DNA from: Reyranella humidisoli
Lineage (GTDB): Bacteria; Pseudomonadota; Alphaproteobacteria; Reyranellales; Reyranellaceae
DNA length: 64,000 nt
Assembly: GCF_019039055.1 (NCBI RefSeq)
Contig: NZ_JAHOPB010000001.1
Location: 124,001 to 188,000, forward strand
Direction of reading: 5' to 3'
Shown: piece after piece, positions 36,901 to 47,682 of the stretch
How positions within the stretch are numbered: position 1 is the stretch's first letter
Layout: each line of letters begins with the position of its first letter
Notes under the pieces: model-generated
Database searches by the model: none
What the model was told of the DNA's origin: nothing
The model's input: only the letters and a program-made list of their open reading frames with translations
Position numbers and translations under genes: made by a program

Positions 36901-38400
36901 ATGGAAGCCCTCGGCCATCTGCTCCAGGGCTTCGCGGCGGCGCTGACGCCCGGCTATCTCCTCTACGCCTTCGTCGGCTGCATGCTGGGCACCCTGATAG
37001 GCGTGCTGCCCGGCCTCGGGCCGGCGGCGGGAACGGCAATCCTGATCCCGCTCACCTTCAGCCTCGACGCGACCGGCGCCATCATCATGCTGTGCGCCAT
37101 CTATTACGGCGCGATGTACGGCGGCACCATCACCTCGGTGCTGATCAACGTGCCGGGAGAAGCCGCCTCGGTCGTGACCTGTATCGACGGCCATCAGATG
37201 GCCAAACAGGGTCGTGCCGGATCGGCACTCGGCATCGCGGCCATTGGCTCCTTCGTCGGCGGCACGCTGGCCACCGTGGCGCTGGTCGCGGTCGCCATGC
37301 CGCTCGCCTCGCTGGCCCTGAAGTTCGGCCCGGCGGAGTTCTTCGCCCTCATGGTGGCCGGCCTCTGCCTGGTCGTGGGCCTCGCCGGCAACAACATGCT
37401 GGCCGCCCTGCTCATGACGGTGATCGGGCTCCTGTTCGCCATGATCGGCGTCGATCCGGTGCGCGGGGCCCCCCGCTTCACCTTCGGCGTCGAGGAACTC
37501 TATGACGGCATCGGCTTCGTGCCCGTGGTCATGGGTCTGTTCGGCGTCGCCGAGCTGCTGCTGGCCGCCGAGAAGCGGCAGACCCACATGGTCGAGGCCG
37601 AACTCAAGAGCTGGATGCCGACAAAGGCCGAGTGCCGGCAGTCCGTGGGCGCCATCGGCCGCGGCACGGTCGTGGGCTTCGTGCTGGGGCTCATTCCCGG
37701 TGTCGGCGCGATCGTGCCGACCTTCATGGCCTACGTGCTGGAAAAGCGCGTCTCCAAGACACCCGAGCGCTTCGGCAAGGGTGCGATCGAGGGCGTGGCC
37801 TCGGCCGAAACGGCCAACAACGCCTACGCCAATGCCTCGATGGTGCCGCTTCTGGCACTCGGCATCCCCAGCTCGCCGACTATCGCGGTGCTGATGGGCG
37901 CCTTCATCGTGAACGGCATCACACCGGGCCCCTTCCTGTTCAAGGAGCAGCCGCAGCTGGTGTGGACGGTAATCGCCAGCTTCTTCGTCGGCAACGCCCT
38001 GCTGCTGATCCTCAACCTGCCGCTGGTCGGCCTCTGGGCCAAGCTGCTGAAGATCCCGTTCAGCTACATGTGCGCGGGCGTGCTGATCTTCTGCGTGATC
38101 GGCGCCTACGGCCTGAAGCAGAGCCTGTTCGACGTCTGGGTCATGCTGGGCTTCGGCATCCTGGGCTATCTGCTGCGCAAGCTCGACTTCCCGATCGCGC
38201 CGGCGATTTTGGCGCTGATCCTGGGCCCGATGATGGAAAAATCGCTGCGAACGACGCTCGAGATCTCCGGCGGCAGCTTCGGCATTTTCTTCGACCGCCC
38301 GGTCGCCCTCGCCCTGCTCGCCATTCCGGTGATCGTGATCGCCTTCCTGCTGTTCAAGCCGCGCTCGCTGGCGCCGCTCAGGGAGAGCGACATCGAATAA
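36901..38400 (+). CDS. tctA: Tripartite tricarboxylate transporter large membrane subunit TctA
   Basis: This 499-residue polytopic protein has the two conserved glycine-rich loops of TctA: GTLIGVLPGLGPAAGTAILIPL near the N-terminus and VLGLIPGVGAIVPTFMAYVLEKRV in the middle. ASAETANNAYANASMVPLLALGIPSSPT is also diagnostic. About a dozen membrane segments are visible. It belongs to tctBAC, here in the order B-A-C. Confidence 0.94.
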   Translation: MEALGHLLQGFAAALTPGYLLYAFVGCMLGTLIGVLPGLGPAAGTAILIPLTFSLDATGAIIMLCAIYYGAMYGGTITSVLINVPGEAASVVTCIDGHQMAKQGRAGSALGIAAIGSFVGGTLATVALVAVAMPLASLALKFGPAEFFALMVAGLCLVVGLAGNNMLAALLMTVIGLLFAMIGVDPVRGAPRFTFGVEELYDGIGFVPVVMGLFGVAELLLAAEKRQTHMVEAELKSWMPTKAECRQSVGAIGRGTVVGFVLGLIPGVGAIVPTFMAYVLEKRVSKTPERFGKGAIEGVASAETANNAYANASMVPLLALGIPSSPTIAVLMGAFIVNGITPGPFLFKEQPQLVWTVIASFFVGNALLLILNLPLVGLWAKLLKIPFSYMCAGVLIFCVIGAYGLKQSLFDVWVMLGFGILGYLLRKLDFPIAPAILALILGPMMEKSLRTTLEISGGSFGIFFDRPVALALLAIPVIVIAFLLFKPRSLAPLRESDIE

Positions 38401-38437
38401 CGCGCGTTCCAGTCGTCAAACAAAGGGAGGAATAACA

Positions 38438-39406
38438 ATGCTCATTCGTCGCCGCACCCTGCTCGCCGCCACGGCCGCCACGGCCGTGGCCGGCCCCGCC
38501 CTCGCGCAGAACTACCCGCGCCGTGCCGTCCAGTTGATCGTCGCCTTTCCGGCGGGCGGCAGCACCGACGTCGGTGCCCGCATCCTCGCCGCGGCGGCCG
38601 AGAAGGACCTCGGCCAGACCATCACCGTCGTCAACAAGGCTGGTGCCGGCGGCCAGATCGGCTTCACCGAGGTCGCCCGCGCCCGGCCCGACGGCTATAC
38701 GCTGGGCTTCCTCAACCTCCCGGCTGTCAACACCATCATCCTCGATCCGGAGCGCAAGGCGGCGTTCAACGTCGACAGCTTCATTCCCATCGTCAATCAG
38801 GTGCTCGATCCCGGCCTGATCTGGGTCAAGGGAGACAGTCCCTACAAGACGCTGGCCGACCTGACGGAAGCGGCCCGCAAAGCGCCCGGCAAGATCAGCG
38901 CCTGCACCACCGGCATCCTGAGCGACGACCATCTCGCCATCCTGATGGTCCAGGAGGTCGCCAAGTGCGAGTTCCGCATCGTCCATTTCGACGGCGGGGC
39001 GCAGCAGATCACCGGCGTGCTCGGCGGGCATGTCGACTGTGCCTTCGACAATGTCGGCGGGGTCTTCAAGCGCGTGCAGTCCGGCGAGGTGCGCGGCCTC
39101 GCGGTCACCGACGTCGAGCGCTCCAAGTTCCTGCCCCAGGTGCCCTGCACCAAGGAGCTGGGCCTGCCGACGGTGATCTCTTCCTCGACTCGCGGCGTGG
39201 GCGCACCCAAGGGCACGCCGGCCGACGTCGTGAAGGTGATCGAGACCGCCTTCCTGAAGGCGATCAAGTCACCGGAGATGCTGCAGAAGATGGACGCGGT
39301 CGGGCTTGCGCTGAAGCCGATGGTCGGTGCGGAGTATGCGAAGTACTACGCCGACACGCAGGCGCAGGCGAAGAAGTACACGGAGTGGGCTCTGAAACAA
39401 CGTTAG
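38438..39406 (+). CDS. tctC: Tripartite tricarboxylate transporter receptor (Bug family) TctC
   Basis: This 322-residue periplasmic receptor has a signal peptide ending near GPALAQN. The Bug-family pattern is NYPRRAVQLIVAFPAGGSTDVGARILA, INKAGAGGQIG-type loop VVNKAGAGGQIGF, RPDGYTLGF and GGHVDCAFDNVGGV. It follows tctA by 37 bases, so this is the cognate receptor of the B-A-C operon. The ligand is presumably a dicarboxylate or related acid. Several unusual cysteines (ISACTTGI, AKCEF, HVDCAF, VPCTKE) distinguish it from the other two receptors here. Confidence 0.93.
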   Translation: MLIRRRTLLAATAATAVAGPALAQNYPRRAVQLIVAFPAGGSTDVGARILAAAAEKDLGQTITVVNKAGAGGQIGFTEVARARPDGYTLGFLNLPAVNTIILDPERKAAFNVDSFIPIVNQVLDPGLIWVKGDSPYKTLADLTEAARKAPGKISACTTGILSDDHLAILMVQEVAKCEFRIVHFDGGAQQITGVLGGHVDCAFDNVGGVFKRVQSGEVRGLAVTDVERSKFLPQVPCTKELGLPTVISSSTRGVGAPKGTPADVVKVIETAFLKAIKSPEMLQKMDAVGLALKPMVGAEYAKYYADTQAQAKKYTEWALKQR

Positions 39407-39416
39407 TTGTTTGAGA

Positions 39417-39575
39417 GCGGTGGGCGGCAGCGCTTGTAACCAAGCGCGAGAGCCCACACCGCACAGAATGGATAAGGATCAAGATTCTTATCTATTCTGC
39501 ACCGCGCGAGCTCTCGCGCTTGACTACAAGCGCTGACGCTCGCCCAAGCTGACGCGCTATGAGCGCGTCAGCTTG
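39417..39575. repeat. Composite palindromic element in a convergent spacer
   Basis: Three hairpins follow each other. 39417-39462 has outer arms GCGGTGGGC / GCCCACACCGC and inner arms AGCGCTTG / CAAGCGC. 39464-39499 has arms CAGAATGGATAAG / CTTATCTATTCTG. 39545-39575 has a perfect 14-bp stem CAAGCTGACGCGCT / AGCGCGTCAGCTTG with loop ATG. The last one includes the stop codon and final codons of the acyl-CoA dehydrogenase gene. Sequence between (39503-39540) repeats the CGCTTG and CAAGCGC arms. It probably terminates both converging transcripts. Confidence 0.85.
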
Positions 39576-40780
39576 TTGAACGGCACGTCCTTGTCGACAC
39601 GGATGTCGGCAGGCAATCCCAGCACGCGCTCGGCCACGATGTTGCGCAGGATCTCGTCGGTACCGCCGGCGATGCGGAAGCCCGCGCCGCCGATCCACTG
39701 GGCCTGGAAGCCTGCCGCGAACGGCACGTCCTCCTTCATGATGCCGGCATGGCCCATCAGCTCCATGGCGAAGGCGCCCATGTCCTGCATCTTGGGCGCC
39801 GCCACGATCTTGATGATCGAGGATTCCGGCCCCGGCGTCTGGCCCTTCGAGAGCGCCGTCAGCGTGCGATAACGCGTAAGCTTCAGGCCCTGCTGCTGGA
39901 CGTACCAGTCAGCAATCTTTGAGCGGACCTGCTGGTTGCGGATCGCCGCCCCGTCCTCCAGCTCCGTCTCGCGCGCCAGTTCCATCAGCTCGTCAATGTC
40001 GAGACCGCCCGAGGGCAGGCCGACGGCCAGACGCTCGTTCATCAGCGTGGTGAGCGCGGCCTTCCAGCCCTCGCCCACCTTGCCGAGCCGCTGGCTGTCG
40101 GGGATGCGCACGTTGGTGAAGAACACCTCGTTGAAGTTGGCGCCGCCCGACATCTGCTTGATCGGACGGACCTCGACGCCGGGGCTCTTCATGTCGAGGA
40201 AGAACATGGTGAGACCGGCGTGCTTGGGGACATTCGGATCGGTGCGGGTGATGACGATGCCGAAGTCGCAATAGTGCGCGCCCGACGTCCACACCTTCTG
40301 GCCGTTGATGATCCAGTCGTCGCCATCACGCTCGGCCTTGGTGCGGATGCCGGCCACGTCGGAGCCGGCGGCCGGCTCGGAGAAGAGCTGGCACCAGACT
40401 TCCTTTCCGTGCAGCGCCGGCTTCACGTAGCGCTGTAACTGCTCAGGCTTGGCATAGGCCATCATGGTCGGGATGCACATGCCCAGCCCGATGTCGAAGA
40501 AGCCGAGCGGCACCAGATAGTTCGCCTCTTCCTGCTGGTAGATCACCTGCAGGATCGGCGAGCCGCCGCGGCCGCCGAATTCCTTCGGCCAGGTGATGCG
40601 GGCGTAGCCGGCCTTGGCCTTCTTGTCCTGCCATTCCTTGGCCTTCTGGAGCAACTCGGGATCGTCGTTGCGCGCGCGGAAGCTCTGCTTGTCGTCGCTC
40701 TTGCGCGTCGCGTTGGCGTCGAGCCAGGTGCGCACTTCCTTGCGGAAGGCGGCTTCTTCTGAGGTGTCGTTGAAATCCAT
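39557..40780 (-). CDS. Acyl-CoA dehydrogenase (first of a pair)
   Basis: This 407-residue flavoenzyme has the FAD-binding WCQLFSEPAAGSDVAGIRTKAERDGDDWIINGQKVWTSGAHY region and MSGGANFNEVFFTNVRIP. A C-terminal domain with FRIAGGTDEILRNIVAERVLGLP follows. It belongs to the larger-loop group often found paired with a second dehydrogenase gene, as here with a 9-base gap. Such pairs can form heteromeric dehydrogenases acting on sterol side chains or unusual acyl-CoAs in actinobacteria. Whether the pair here is heteromeric is inference. Confidence 0.9.
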   Translation of the reverse strand: MDFNDTSEEAAFRKEVRTWLDANATRKSDDKQSFRARNDDPELLQKAKEWQDKKAKAGYARITWPKEFGGRGGSPILQVIYQQEEANYLVPLGFFDIGLGMCIPTMMAYAKPEQLQRYVKPALHGKEVWCQLFSEPAAGSDVAGIRTKAERDGDDWIINGQKVWTSGAHYCDFGIVITRTDPNVPKHAGLTMFFLDMKSPGVEVRPIKQMSGGANFNEVFFTNVRIPDSQRLGKVGEGWKAALTTLMNERLAVGLPSGGLDIDELMELARETELEDGAAIRNQQVRSKIADWYVQQQGLKLTRYRTLTALSKGQTPGPESSIIKIVAAPKMQDMGAFAMELMGHAGIMKEDVPFAAGFQAQWIGGAGFRIAGGTDEILRNIVAERVLGLPADIRVDKDVPFNKLTRS

Positions 40781-40789
40781 CGTTCCCTC

Positions 40790-41914
40790 CTAGGCCGCGT
40801 TCTTTTGTTCGAGACGCGTCACCAGCTTGTCCTTCCACGCCATCGGGCCGCCGATCGACAGCGCCAGCAGGCGCGAGCGGCGGTAGTGGAATTGCGTGTC
40901 GGCCTCCCAGGTGAAGCCGATGCCGCCATGGGTCTGGATGTTCTCCTTGGCCGCGAAGTCATAGGCCTCGGTCGCCGCGATGCGCGCCGCCGCCGCCGCC
41001 AGCGGCAGGTCGGCGCCGCCCTCGGTGAGCATCATGGCGCCGTAATAGGCGTTGGAGCGCGCCAGCTCGAGCTTAACGTAGCAGTCCGCCAGCTTGTGCT
41101 TGATCGCCTGGTAGGAGCCGATGGCACGACCGAAGGCGTTGCGCTGCAACGCGTAGTCGCGCGCCATCCACATCGCCGCCTCGGCGCCACCCACCTGCGC
41201 GAAGGCGAAGTAGACCGCCGCCGCATCGTAGAGCCGTTCCAGCAGGCTCCAGCCCTCGCCCTCGGCGCCGAGCAACTCGGCCGAGGCATCGGTGAAGGTG
41301 AGCTCGGCATGCTTGCGCGCCGGATCGATCGTCTCGATGCGCTTCTTCGCGACGGCCTTCTGCGTGAGATCCACGATCACCAGAGAAACGGCACGATCGC
41401 CCGAGCCGCCCGTGTTGGCGAGCGCGATCGCGAAGGTTGCGGCCTCGCCGTCGGTCACCGGCAGCTTCTTGCCGTTGAGACGACCGCCGCCGAACATCGT
41501 GCGGATGTTGCGCGGCTTGGGTGGCTGGGCGCCCTCGGCGATGGCCAGCGTGCCGATCGCCTTGCCCGACGCGAGTTCGGGCAGCCACTTCTTCTTCTGC
41601 GCGTCCGAGCCTGCGAGCTTCAACGCTTCGGTCGCCAGCACGACCGAAGAGTCGAATGGCACCGGGGCGGCGGCGCGGCCGATCTCCTCGGCGACGACGC
41701 AGACCTCCAGCGGCGACAGGCCCATGCCGCCATAGGTCTCGGGGATGCCAAGGGCCGGCACGCCGAGATCGACGAGGCCCTTCCAGACATCTTCCGCATG
41801 GGTTTCGGAACCGTCGAGCACGCGCCGCACCACTTTGGTGGGGCACTTGTCGGCGAGGAATTTGCGAACCTGCTCCTTGAGCAGCTTCTGGTCGTCCGAG
41901 AAATCGAAGTTCAT
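40790..41914 (-). CDS. Acyl-CoA dehydrogenase (second of a pair)
   Basis: This 374-residue enzyme starts MNFDFSDDQKLLKEQVRKFL, a typical N-terminus. The middle beta-domain is divergent (AEGAQPPKPRNIRTMFGGGR instead of the usual TEPxAGSD), so FAD or substrate contacts may come from a partner. RNAFGRAIGSYQAIKHKLADCYV and IQTHGGIGFTWEADTQFHYRR are conserved C-terminal features. It lies directly upstream of the first dehydrogenase on the same strand. Confidence 0.88.
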   Translation of the reverse strand: MNFDFSDDQKLLKEQVRKFLADKCPTKVVRRVLDGSETHAEDVWKGLVDLGVPALGIPETYGGMGLSPLEVCVVAEEIGRAAAPVPFDSSVVLATEALKLAGSDAQKKKWLPELASGKAIGTLAIAEGAQPPKPRNIRTMFGGGRLNGKKLPVTDGEAATFAIALANTGGSGDRAVSLVIVDLTQKAVAKKRIETIDPARKHAELTFTDASAELLGAEGEGWSLLERLYDAAAVYFAFAQVGGAEAAMWMARDYALQRNAFGRAIGSYQAIKHKLADCYVKLELARSNAYYGAMMLTEGGADLPLAAAAARIAATEAYDFAAKENIQTHGGIGFTWEADTQFHYRRSRLLALSIGGPMAWKDKLVTRLEQKNAA

Positions 41915-42001
41915 GATGCCTGACCCTAGCAAGCCTGCTCCGCTCGGGGAACGGCTCTGGGTTCCGACAGGCGGGTTGTGAAGCGCATTATGGTGAACGT
42001 C

Positions 42002-42346
42002 ATGAACACTGACCAAATCAAGGACTGGCACGCGCACGTCTATTTCGACGACGCCTCGCGCGACGTGGCGTGGGCGTTGCGCGAGCGTATCGAGAAGACC
42101 TTCCCCATCGAGATGGGCCGCTTCCATGAGAAGCCGGTCGGGCCGCATCCGCGCTTCAGCTACCAGGTCGCCCTGAAGAACGAACAGTTCCTCCCGGTCA
42201 TGTCATGGCTGACGCTGAACCGCGGAGAACTTACGGTGTTCATTCATCCCAACACGGGGCACGATCTGGAAGATCATCGCGACCGCGCGATCTGGATGGG
42301 CCAGCAGGTGCCGCTGGTCCTCGACATTTTCACGAAGAAGGATTGA
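42002..42346 (+). CDS. DOPA 4,5-dioxygenase family protein
   Basis: This 114-residue protein contains DWHAHVYFD, FHEKPVGPHPRFSYQVAL and LTVFIHPNTGHDLEDHRDRA, the conserved His pattern of the small DOPA 4,5-dioxygenase family (extradiol ring cleavage in fungi and plants; bacterial role mostly unknown). I chose the third in-frame start (ATG at 42002), where homology begins. GTG 41978 and ATG 41990 are alternatives. It is followed 4 bases later by the CinA-like gene. Confidence 0.8.
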   Translation: MNTDQIKDWHAHVYFDDASRDVAWALRERIEKTFPIEMGRFHEKPVGPHPRFSYQVALKNEQFLPVMSWLTLNRGELTVFIHPNTGHDLEDHRDRAIWMGQQVPLVLDIFTKKD

Positions 42347-42350
42347 CCCC

Positions 42351-42833
42351 ATGGACTCCCTGCTCCCGCTTGCCCAGCGCGTCGGCGAAAAACTGAAGGC
42401 CCGCAAGGAAACCGTCGGCATCTCGGAATCGTCGGCCGGCGGTCTCGTCTCCGCCGCGCTGCTCGCCGTGCCCGGCGCCTCGGCCTATTTCATGGGCGGC
42501 GCCGTGGTCTACACGCGCCCGGCCGGTGACGCCTTCCTCGCCGTGCCGCGCGAAAAGCGTGCCGGCGTGCGCTCCTCGTCCGAGCCGTGGGCGCTTCTGG
42601 CGGCCGAGCATGTGCGCGGGCGCCTCAAGACGACCTGGGGTCTTGCGGAGACCGGTGCATCCGGCCCGACCGGCAATTCCTACGGCGATCCGGCCGGCCA
42701 CACCTGCGTTGCCGTCGTCGGCGCCCACGGCAGCATCGCGCGCACCCTGCGCACCGGCTCCGACGACCGCGTCGCCAACATGCGCGCCTTCGCCGCCGAG
42801 GCGCTCAAGCTGCTGGACGAACAGCTTTCCTGA
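42351..42833 (+). CDS. CinA C-terminal-type protein (nicotinamide-nucleotide amidase family)
   Basis: This 160-residue stand-alone CinA-C domain has the landmarks ETVGISESSAGGLVSAALLAVPGAS, YFMGGAVVYT, GLAETGASGPTGNSYGDPAG and HTCVAVVG. The family (PncC) deamidates NMN in pyridine nucleotide recycling. Here the usual ESCTGG is ESSAGG, so the nucleophile context differs. This subgroup may have another activity. It ends 2 bases from the convergent DUF423 gene. Confidence 0.83.
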   Translation: MDSLLPLAQRVGEKLKARKETVGISESSAGGLVSAALLAVPGASAYFMGGAVVYTRPAGDAFLAVPREKRAGVRSSSEPWALLAAEHVRGRLKTTWGLAETGASGPTGNSYGDPAGHTCVAVVGAHGSIARTLRTGSDDRVANMRAFAAEALKLLDEQLS

Positions 42834-42835
42834 GA

Positions 42836-43234
42836 TCAGCCGATCGGGCGCTTGAGCGCGGCGATCGCAAGCAACACCCAGCCCGCGATGAAGGCGAGAC
42901 CGCCGATCGGTGCCACGGCGCCGAACCATCGCGGGCCGCCGAACGACATTGCGTACAGCGCACCCGGGAACAGGACGCTGCCTGCGAGAAAGAGCCACAG
43001 CGCAAGCAGGGCGAAGCGCGCGTTGAGCAGCTCAGCGCCCGCCAGGGCGCAGACGCCCAGCATCGCGAGCGCATGGAACATCTGATAGTGGCTGCCGGTC
43101 TGCAGCCAGTCCTTCGCCTTGAGGCCTGCTTCCGTGCGCAGGTCGAGCCCGTGCGCGGCGAAGGCACCGGCGGTGACCGAGATCGCGCCGCTGAGCGCCG
43201 CGACGACGATCCAGATCCGCGCGGCCTCACCCAT
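42836..43234 (-). CDS. DUF423 family membrane protein
   Basis: This 132-residue protein has four hydrophobic segments and the family motif GAFAAHGLDLRTEAGLKAKDWLQTGSHYQMFHALAML, then SVLFPGALYAMSFGGPRWFGAVAPIGGLAFIAGW. It is inner-membrane and of unknown function; Escherichia YgdD is the same family. It sits 4 bases after the SDR gene on the same strand. Confidence 0.87.
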   Translation of the reverse strand: MGEAARIWIVVAALSGAISVTAGAFAAHGLDLRTEAGLKAKDWLQTGSHYQMFHALAMLGVCALAGAELLNARFALLALWLFLAGSVLFPGALYAMSFGGPRWFGAVAPIGGLAFIAGWVLLAIAALKRPIG

Positions 43235-43238
43235 GGGT

Positions 43239-44042
43239 CTACTGCAGAGGCCGGGTCGGACGCCCGCCGGCGGTCATGCCGCCGTCGATCACCAGCTCCT
43301 GGCCGGTGATGTAGTTGCCGGCGTCGGTGCACAGGAACAGCACGCCGTTGGCGATGTCCTGCGCCTCGCCGACACGGGGCAACGGCACCGAAGCCGCGGC
43401 ACGCTCGCGCGGATCGATCGGCGCGTTGCGGCGGTTGCCTTCGGCGCCGGTCGGGATCTTCTCCCAGATCGGCGTGGCGATGATGCCGGGATGGATGGAG
43501 TTGCAGCGGATGTTGTCGGCCGCGTGCTCCAGCGCCACCGACTTGGCCAGCAGACGGACGCCGCCCTTGGTCGCCGAGTAGGCCGCGAGGCCCGGCGCGC
43601 CGCGCAGGCCGGCCACCGACGACATCAGCACGATCGAACCGCCACCGCCGCGCTGCATCGCGGGGATCGAATGCTTGATGGAGAGGAACACGCCATCGAG
43701 GTTGATCGCCTGCTGACGCTGCCAGTCGGCGAGAGTCATGGTGGCGATCGGCGACATGATGCCGATACCGGCATTGGCCACCATGATGTCGAGGCGGCCG
43801 TAGCGTTTCTCGGCTTCGGCGACGATACCCGGCCATGCCGCTTCGTCGCGCACGTCATGACGCACGTAGTGCGCCTTGCCGCCCGCTTTCCCGATACGCT
43901 CGACGACGCCCTTGCCCAGGGCGTCGTCGATATCGGTGATCAGGACCGACGCGCCTTCGCGCGCCAGCGTTTCGGCACAGGCCTCGCCGATGCCGGAGGC
44001 GCCGCCGGTGACGATGGCGACCTTGCCCGAGACCTGTGCCAT
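43239..44042 (-). CDS. SDR family oxidoreductase
   Basis: This 267-residue classical SDR has VTGGASGIGEACAETL, ITDIDDALG (Asp favouring NAD), ANAGIGIMSPI, LMSSVAGLRG and YSATKGGVRLLAKS, with ITGQELVIDGGMTAGG at the end. It is encoded 11 bases downstream of an enoyl-CoA hydratase, so it may act as a 3-hydroxyacyl-CoA dehydrogenase in the same acyl-CoA route. That is inference from position. Confidence 0.88.
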   Translation of the reverse strand: MAQVSGKVAIVTGGASGIGEACAETLAREGASVLITDIDDALGKGVVERIGKAGGKAHYVRHDVRDEAAWPGIVAEAEKRYGRLDIMVANAGIGIMSPIATMTLADWQRQQAINLDGVFLSIKHSIPAMQRGGGGSIVLMSSVAGLRGAPGLAAYSATKGGVRLLAKSVALEHAADNIRCNSIHPGIIATPIWEKIPTGAEGNRRNAPIDPRERAAASVPLPRVGEAQDIANGVLFLCTDAGNYITGQELVIDGGMTAGGRPTRPLQ

Positions 44043-44053
44043 GGAACGCTCCC

Positions 44054-44827
44054 TTAGCGGTTCTTCCAATTGCCGGGGCGCTTCTCGGCGTAGGACTTGA
44101 CGCCTTCCTTGAAGTCCTCGGTCTTGCGCGTCCACTCCTGCTCGGTGAGTTCGCGCTCGGTCGCCGCTTCGGCGCCGTCGGCGAAACCACGACGCATCGT
44201 CTCGCGGGTCGACATCACCGCGAGCGGAGCGCTCTCGGCGATCTCCTGCGCGAGCTTGATCGCTTCCTTGCGCACGTCGGCCAGCGGCGCCAGCACGTCG
44301 GCCAGGCCCCACGCCACCGCCTCCTCGCCGCCGATGCGACGGCCGGTCAGGAACATCAGGTTCGCCTTCTGCTGGCCGATCAGGCGCGGCAGCGTGAAGG
44401 TGAGCGAGAAGCCCGGATGGAAACCCAGACGGGTGAAGTTGGCGGCGAAGCGCGCCTCCGGGGCCGCGACACGGAAGTCGGGCGCCAGCGCAAGGCCGAG
44501 GCCGCCACCGATGGCCGGTCCCTGGATCGCCGCGACGCTCGGCTTCTTCGCCCGGAAAATGCGGGTCGCTTCCTTGTAGAGGTGCTTGCCGCTCTCGGCC
44601 GCGCCAGTCTGCGGGCGGTTGGCGAAATCGGCGCCGGCGCAGAACGACTTGCCCTGCGCGCACAGCACGTAGGCGCGGATCTTGTCGTCGCGATCGAACG
44701 CTTCGAAGGCATCGGCGATCTGGTTGATCAGCGAATTGTCGAAGAAGTTGTGCGGCGGCCGCTGAATCTCGACGATTCCGACCGCGCCGTCGGTGCTGAT
44801 GCCGAGGTCCTTGAAGGTGGCGCTCAT
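44054..44827 (-). CDS. Enoyl-CoA hydratase/isomerase family protein
   Basis: This 257-residue crotonase has oxyanion-hole segments CAQGKSFCAGADFAN and IQGPAIGGGLGLALAPDFRVAAPEARFAANFTRLGFHPG. The usual catalytic Glu position after GGGLGLAL is not obvious, and the second Glu region (ARFAANFTRLGFHPGFSLTF) carries no Glu. It may therefore be an isomerase or hydrolase rather than a classical hydratase. It is divergent from the hydroxyacyl-CoA dehydrogenase gene. Confidence 0.83.
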   Translation of the reverse strand: MSATFKDLGISTDGAVGIVEIQRPPHNFFDNSLINQIADAFEAFDRDDKIRAYVLCAQGKSFCAGADFANRPQTGAAESGKHLYKEATRIFRAKKPSVAAIQGPAIGGGLGLALAPDFRVAAPEARFAANFTRLGFHPGFSLTFTLPRLIGQQKANLMFLTGRRIGGEEAVAWGLADVLAPLADVRKEAIKLAQEIAESAPLAVMSTRETMRRGFADGAEAATERELTEQEWTRKTEDFKEGVKSYAEKRPGNWKNR

Positions 44828-44913
44828 ACGTTTTCTCCCACGTTGAAAATACGGTTAACTTGGGCCGGATACTGCCCCGGCAGGGGGCACGCGTCGATAC
44901 GGGAGGAAAAGGA

Positions 44914-45843
44914 ATGCCGCAAAGCGAACGACACGCCCTGGTGCTGGGCGGAGGCACGATGGGCGTTGGGATCATCTCCATGTTCCTGGGCGGCGGCTGG
45001 AAGGTGGACGTCGTGTCGCGCTCCGCCTCGACCCGCGACGGGCTGCCGGCGGCCACTGCCCGGGCACTCAGGACCATGGGAAAGCCTGAGGACATATCGG
45101 GTCTCGGGACCTATGCGACGCTCGAGGAGGCGCCCTGGTCGAAGATCGACATCGTTGTCGAGACGGTGACCGAGGACTTGCCGCTGAAGCAGAAGCTTTT
45201 CGCCGACATGGAGAAACTCTCCCGTCCCGGCGTGCCGCTGACCTCCAATTCGTCGAGCTTCCCAATCAGCGAGATCGGCAAGGGGCTCGCGACCCAGGAC
45301 CGCATGATGGGCCTGCACTTCTTCATGCCCGCGCACCTGATCCCGCTGGTCGAGGTCGTGCGCTCCGTCCACACCGATGTGGCGCTTGCCGAAAAAGTCG
45401 GCGCGATCATGAGCGAACTGGGGAAGCGGCCGGTCCAGGTGAAGAAGGACGTGATCGGCTTCCTGGGCAACCGGATCCAGGGTGCGCTGATGCGCGAGGC
45501 GCTGTGGCTGATCGAAGAGGGAGTGGCCTCGCCGGAAGACATCGACGCGACGGTGCGTCTCTCCTTCGGCTTCCGCTACGCCGCTGCCGGCCCGATCACC
45601 CAGAAGGAACATTCCGGCTGGGACACGACCTGTGCCGTCGCCAAGATCATCTGGCCCGACCTCAGCAATGCCGACGGCCCGCCGCCGGTCCTGCAGCGCA
45701 ACGTCGATCAGGGCCGGATCGGCTTCAAGACCAAGGGCGGCTTCTTCGACTGGGACGATGCCTCGATAGCAAAAGAGCGCGCCCGATATGAGCGCGCTCT
45801 TTCTAAATGCCTGGAAATCTTCCGCGAGGAAGGAATTCTCTAG
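44914..45843 (+). CDS. 3-hydroxyacyl-CoA dehydrogenase family protein
   Basis: This 309-residue NAD-dependent enzyme has LVLGGGTMGVGIISMFLGGGW (Rossmann). SNSSSFPISEIGKGL and MMGLHFFMPAHLIPLVEVV hold the catalytic His. KRPVQVKKDVIGFLGNRIQGALMREALWLIEEGVASPEDID forms the C-terminal helical domain. A strong GGGAGGAAAAGG precedes the ATG, 18 codons downstream of the first possible start. Its stop abuts the stop of the RhlE helicase gene. Confidence 0.88.
   Translation: MPQSERHALVLGGGTMGVGIISMFLGGGWKVDVVSRSASTRDGLPAATARALRTMGKPEDISGLGTYATLEEAPWSKIDIVVETVTEDLPLKQKLFADMEKLSRPGVPLTSNSSSFPISEIGKGLATQDRMMGLHFFMPAHLIPLVEVVRSVHTDVALAEKVGAIMSELGKRPVQVKKDVIGFLGNRIQGALMREALWLIEEGVASPEDIDATVRLSFGFRYAAAGPITQKEHSGWDTTCAVAKIIWPDLSNADGPPPVLQRNVDQGRIGFKTKGGFFDWDDASIAKERARYERALSKCLEIFREEGIL

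Positions 45844-47682
<1,839 letters not shown>

Noticed and set aside
39407-39556. tRNA or small RNA gene in the structured spacer
   Set aside because: Hairpins do not form a cloverleaf and lack T-loop and CCA-end features. They fit a terminator-like repeat better.
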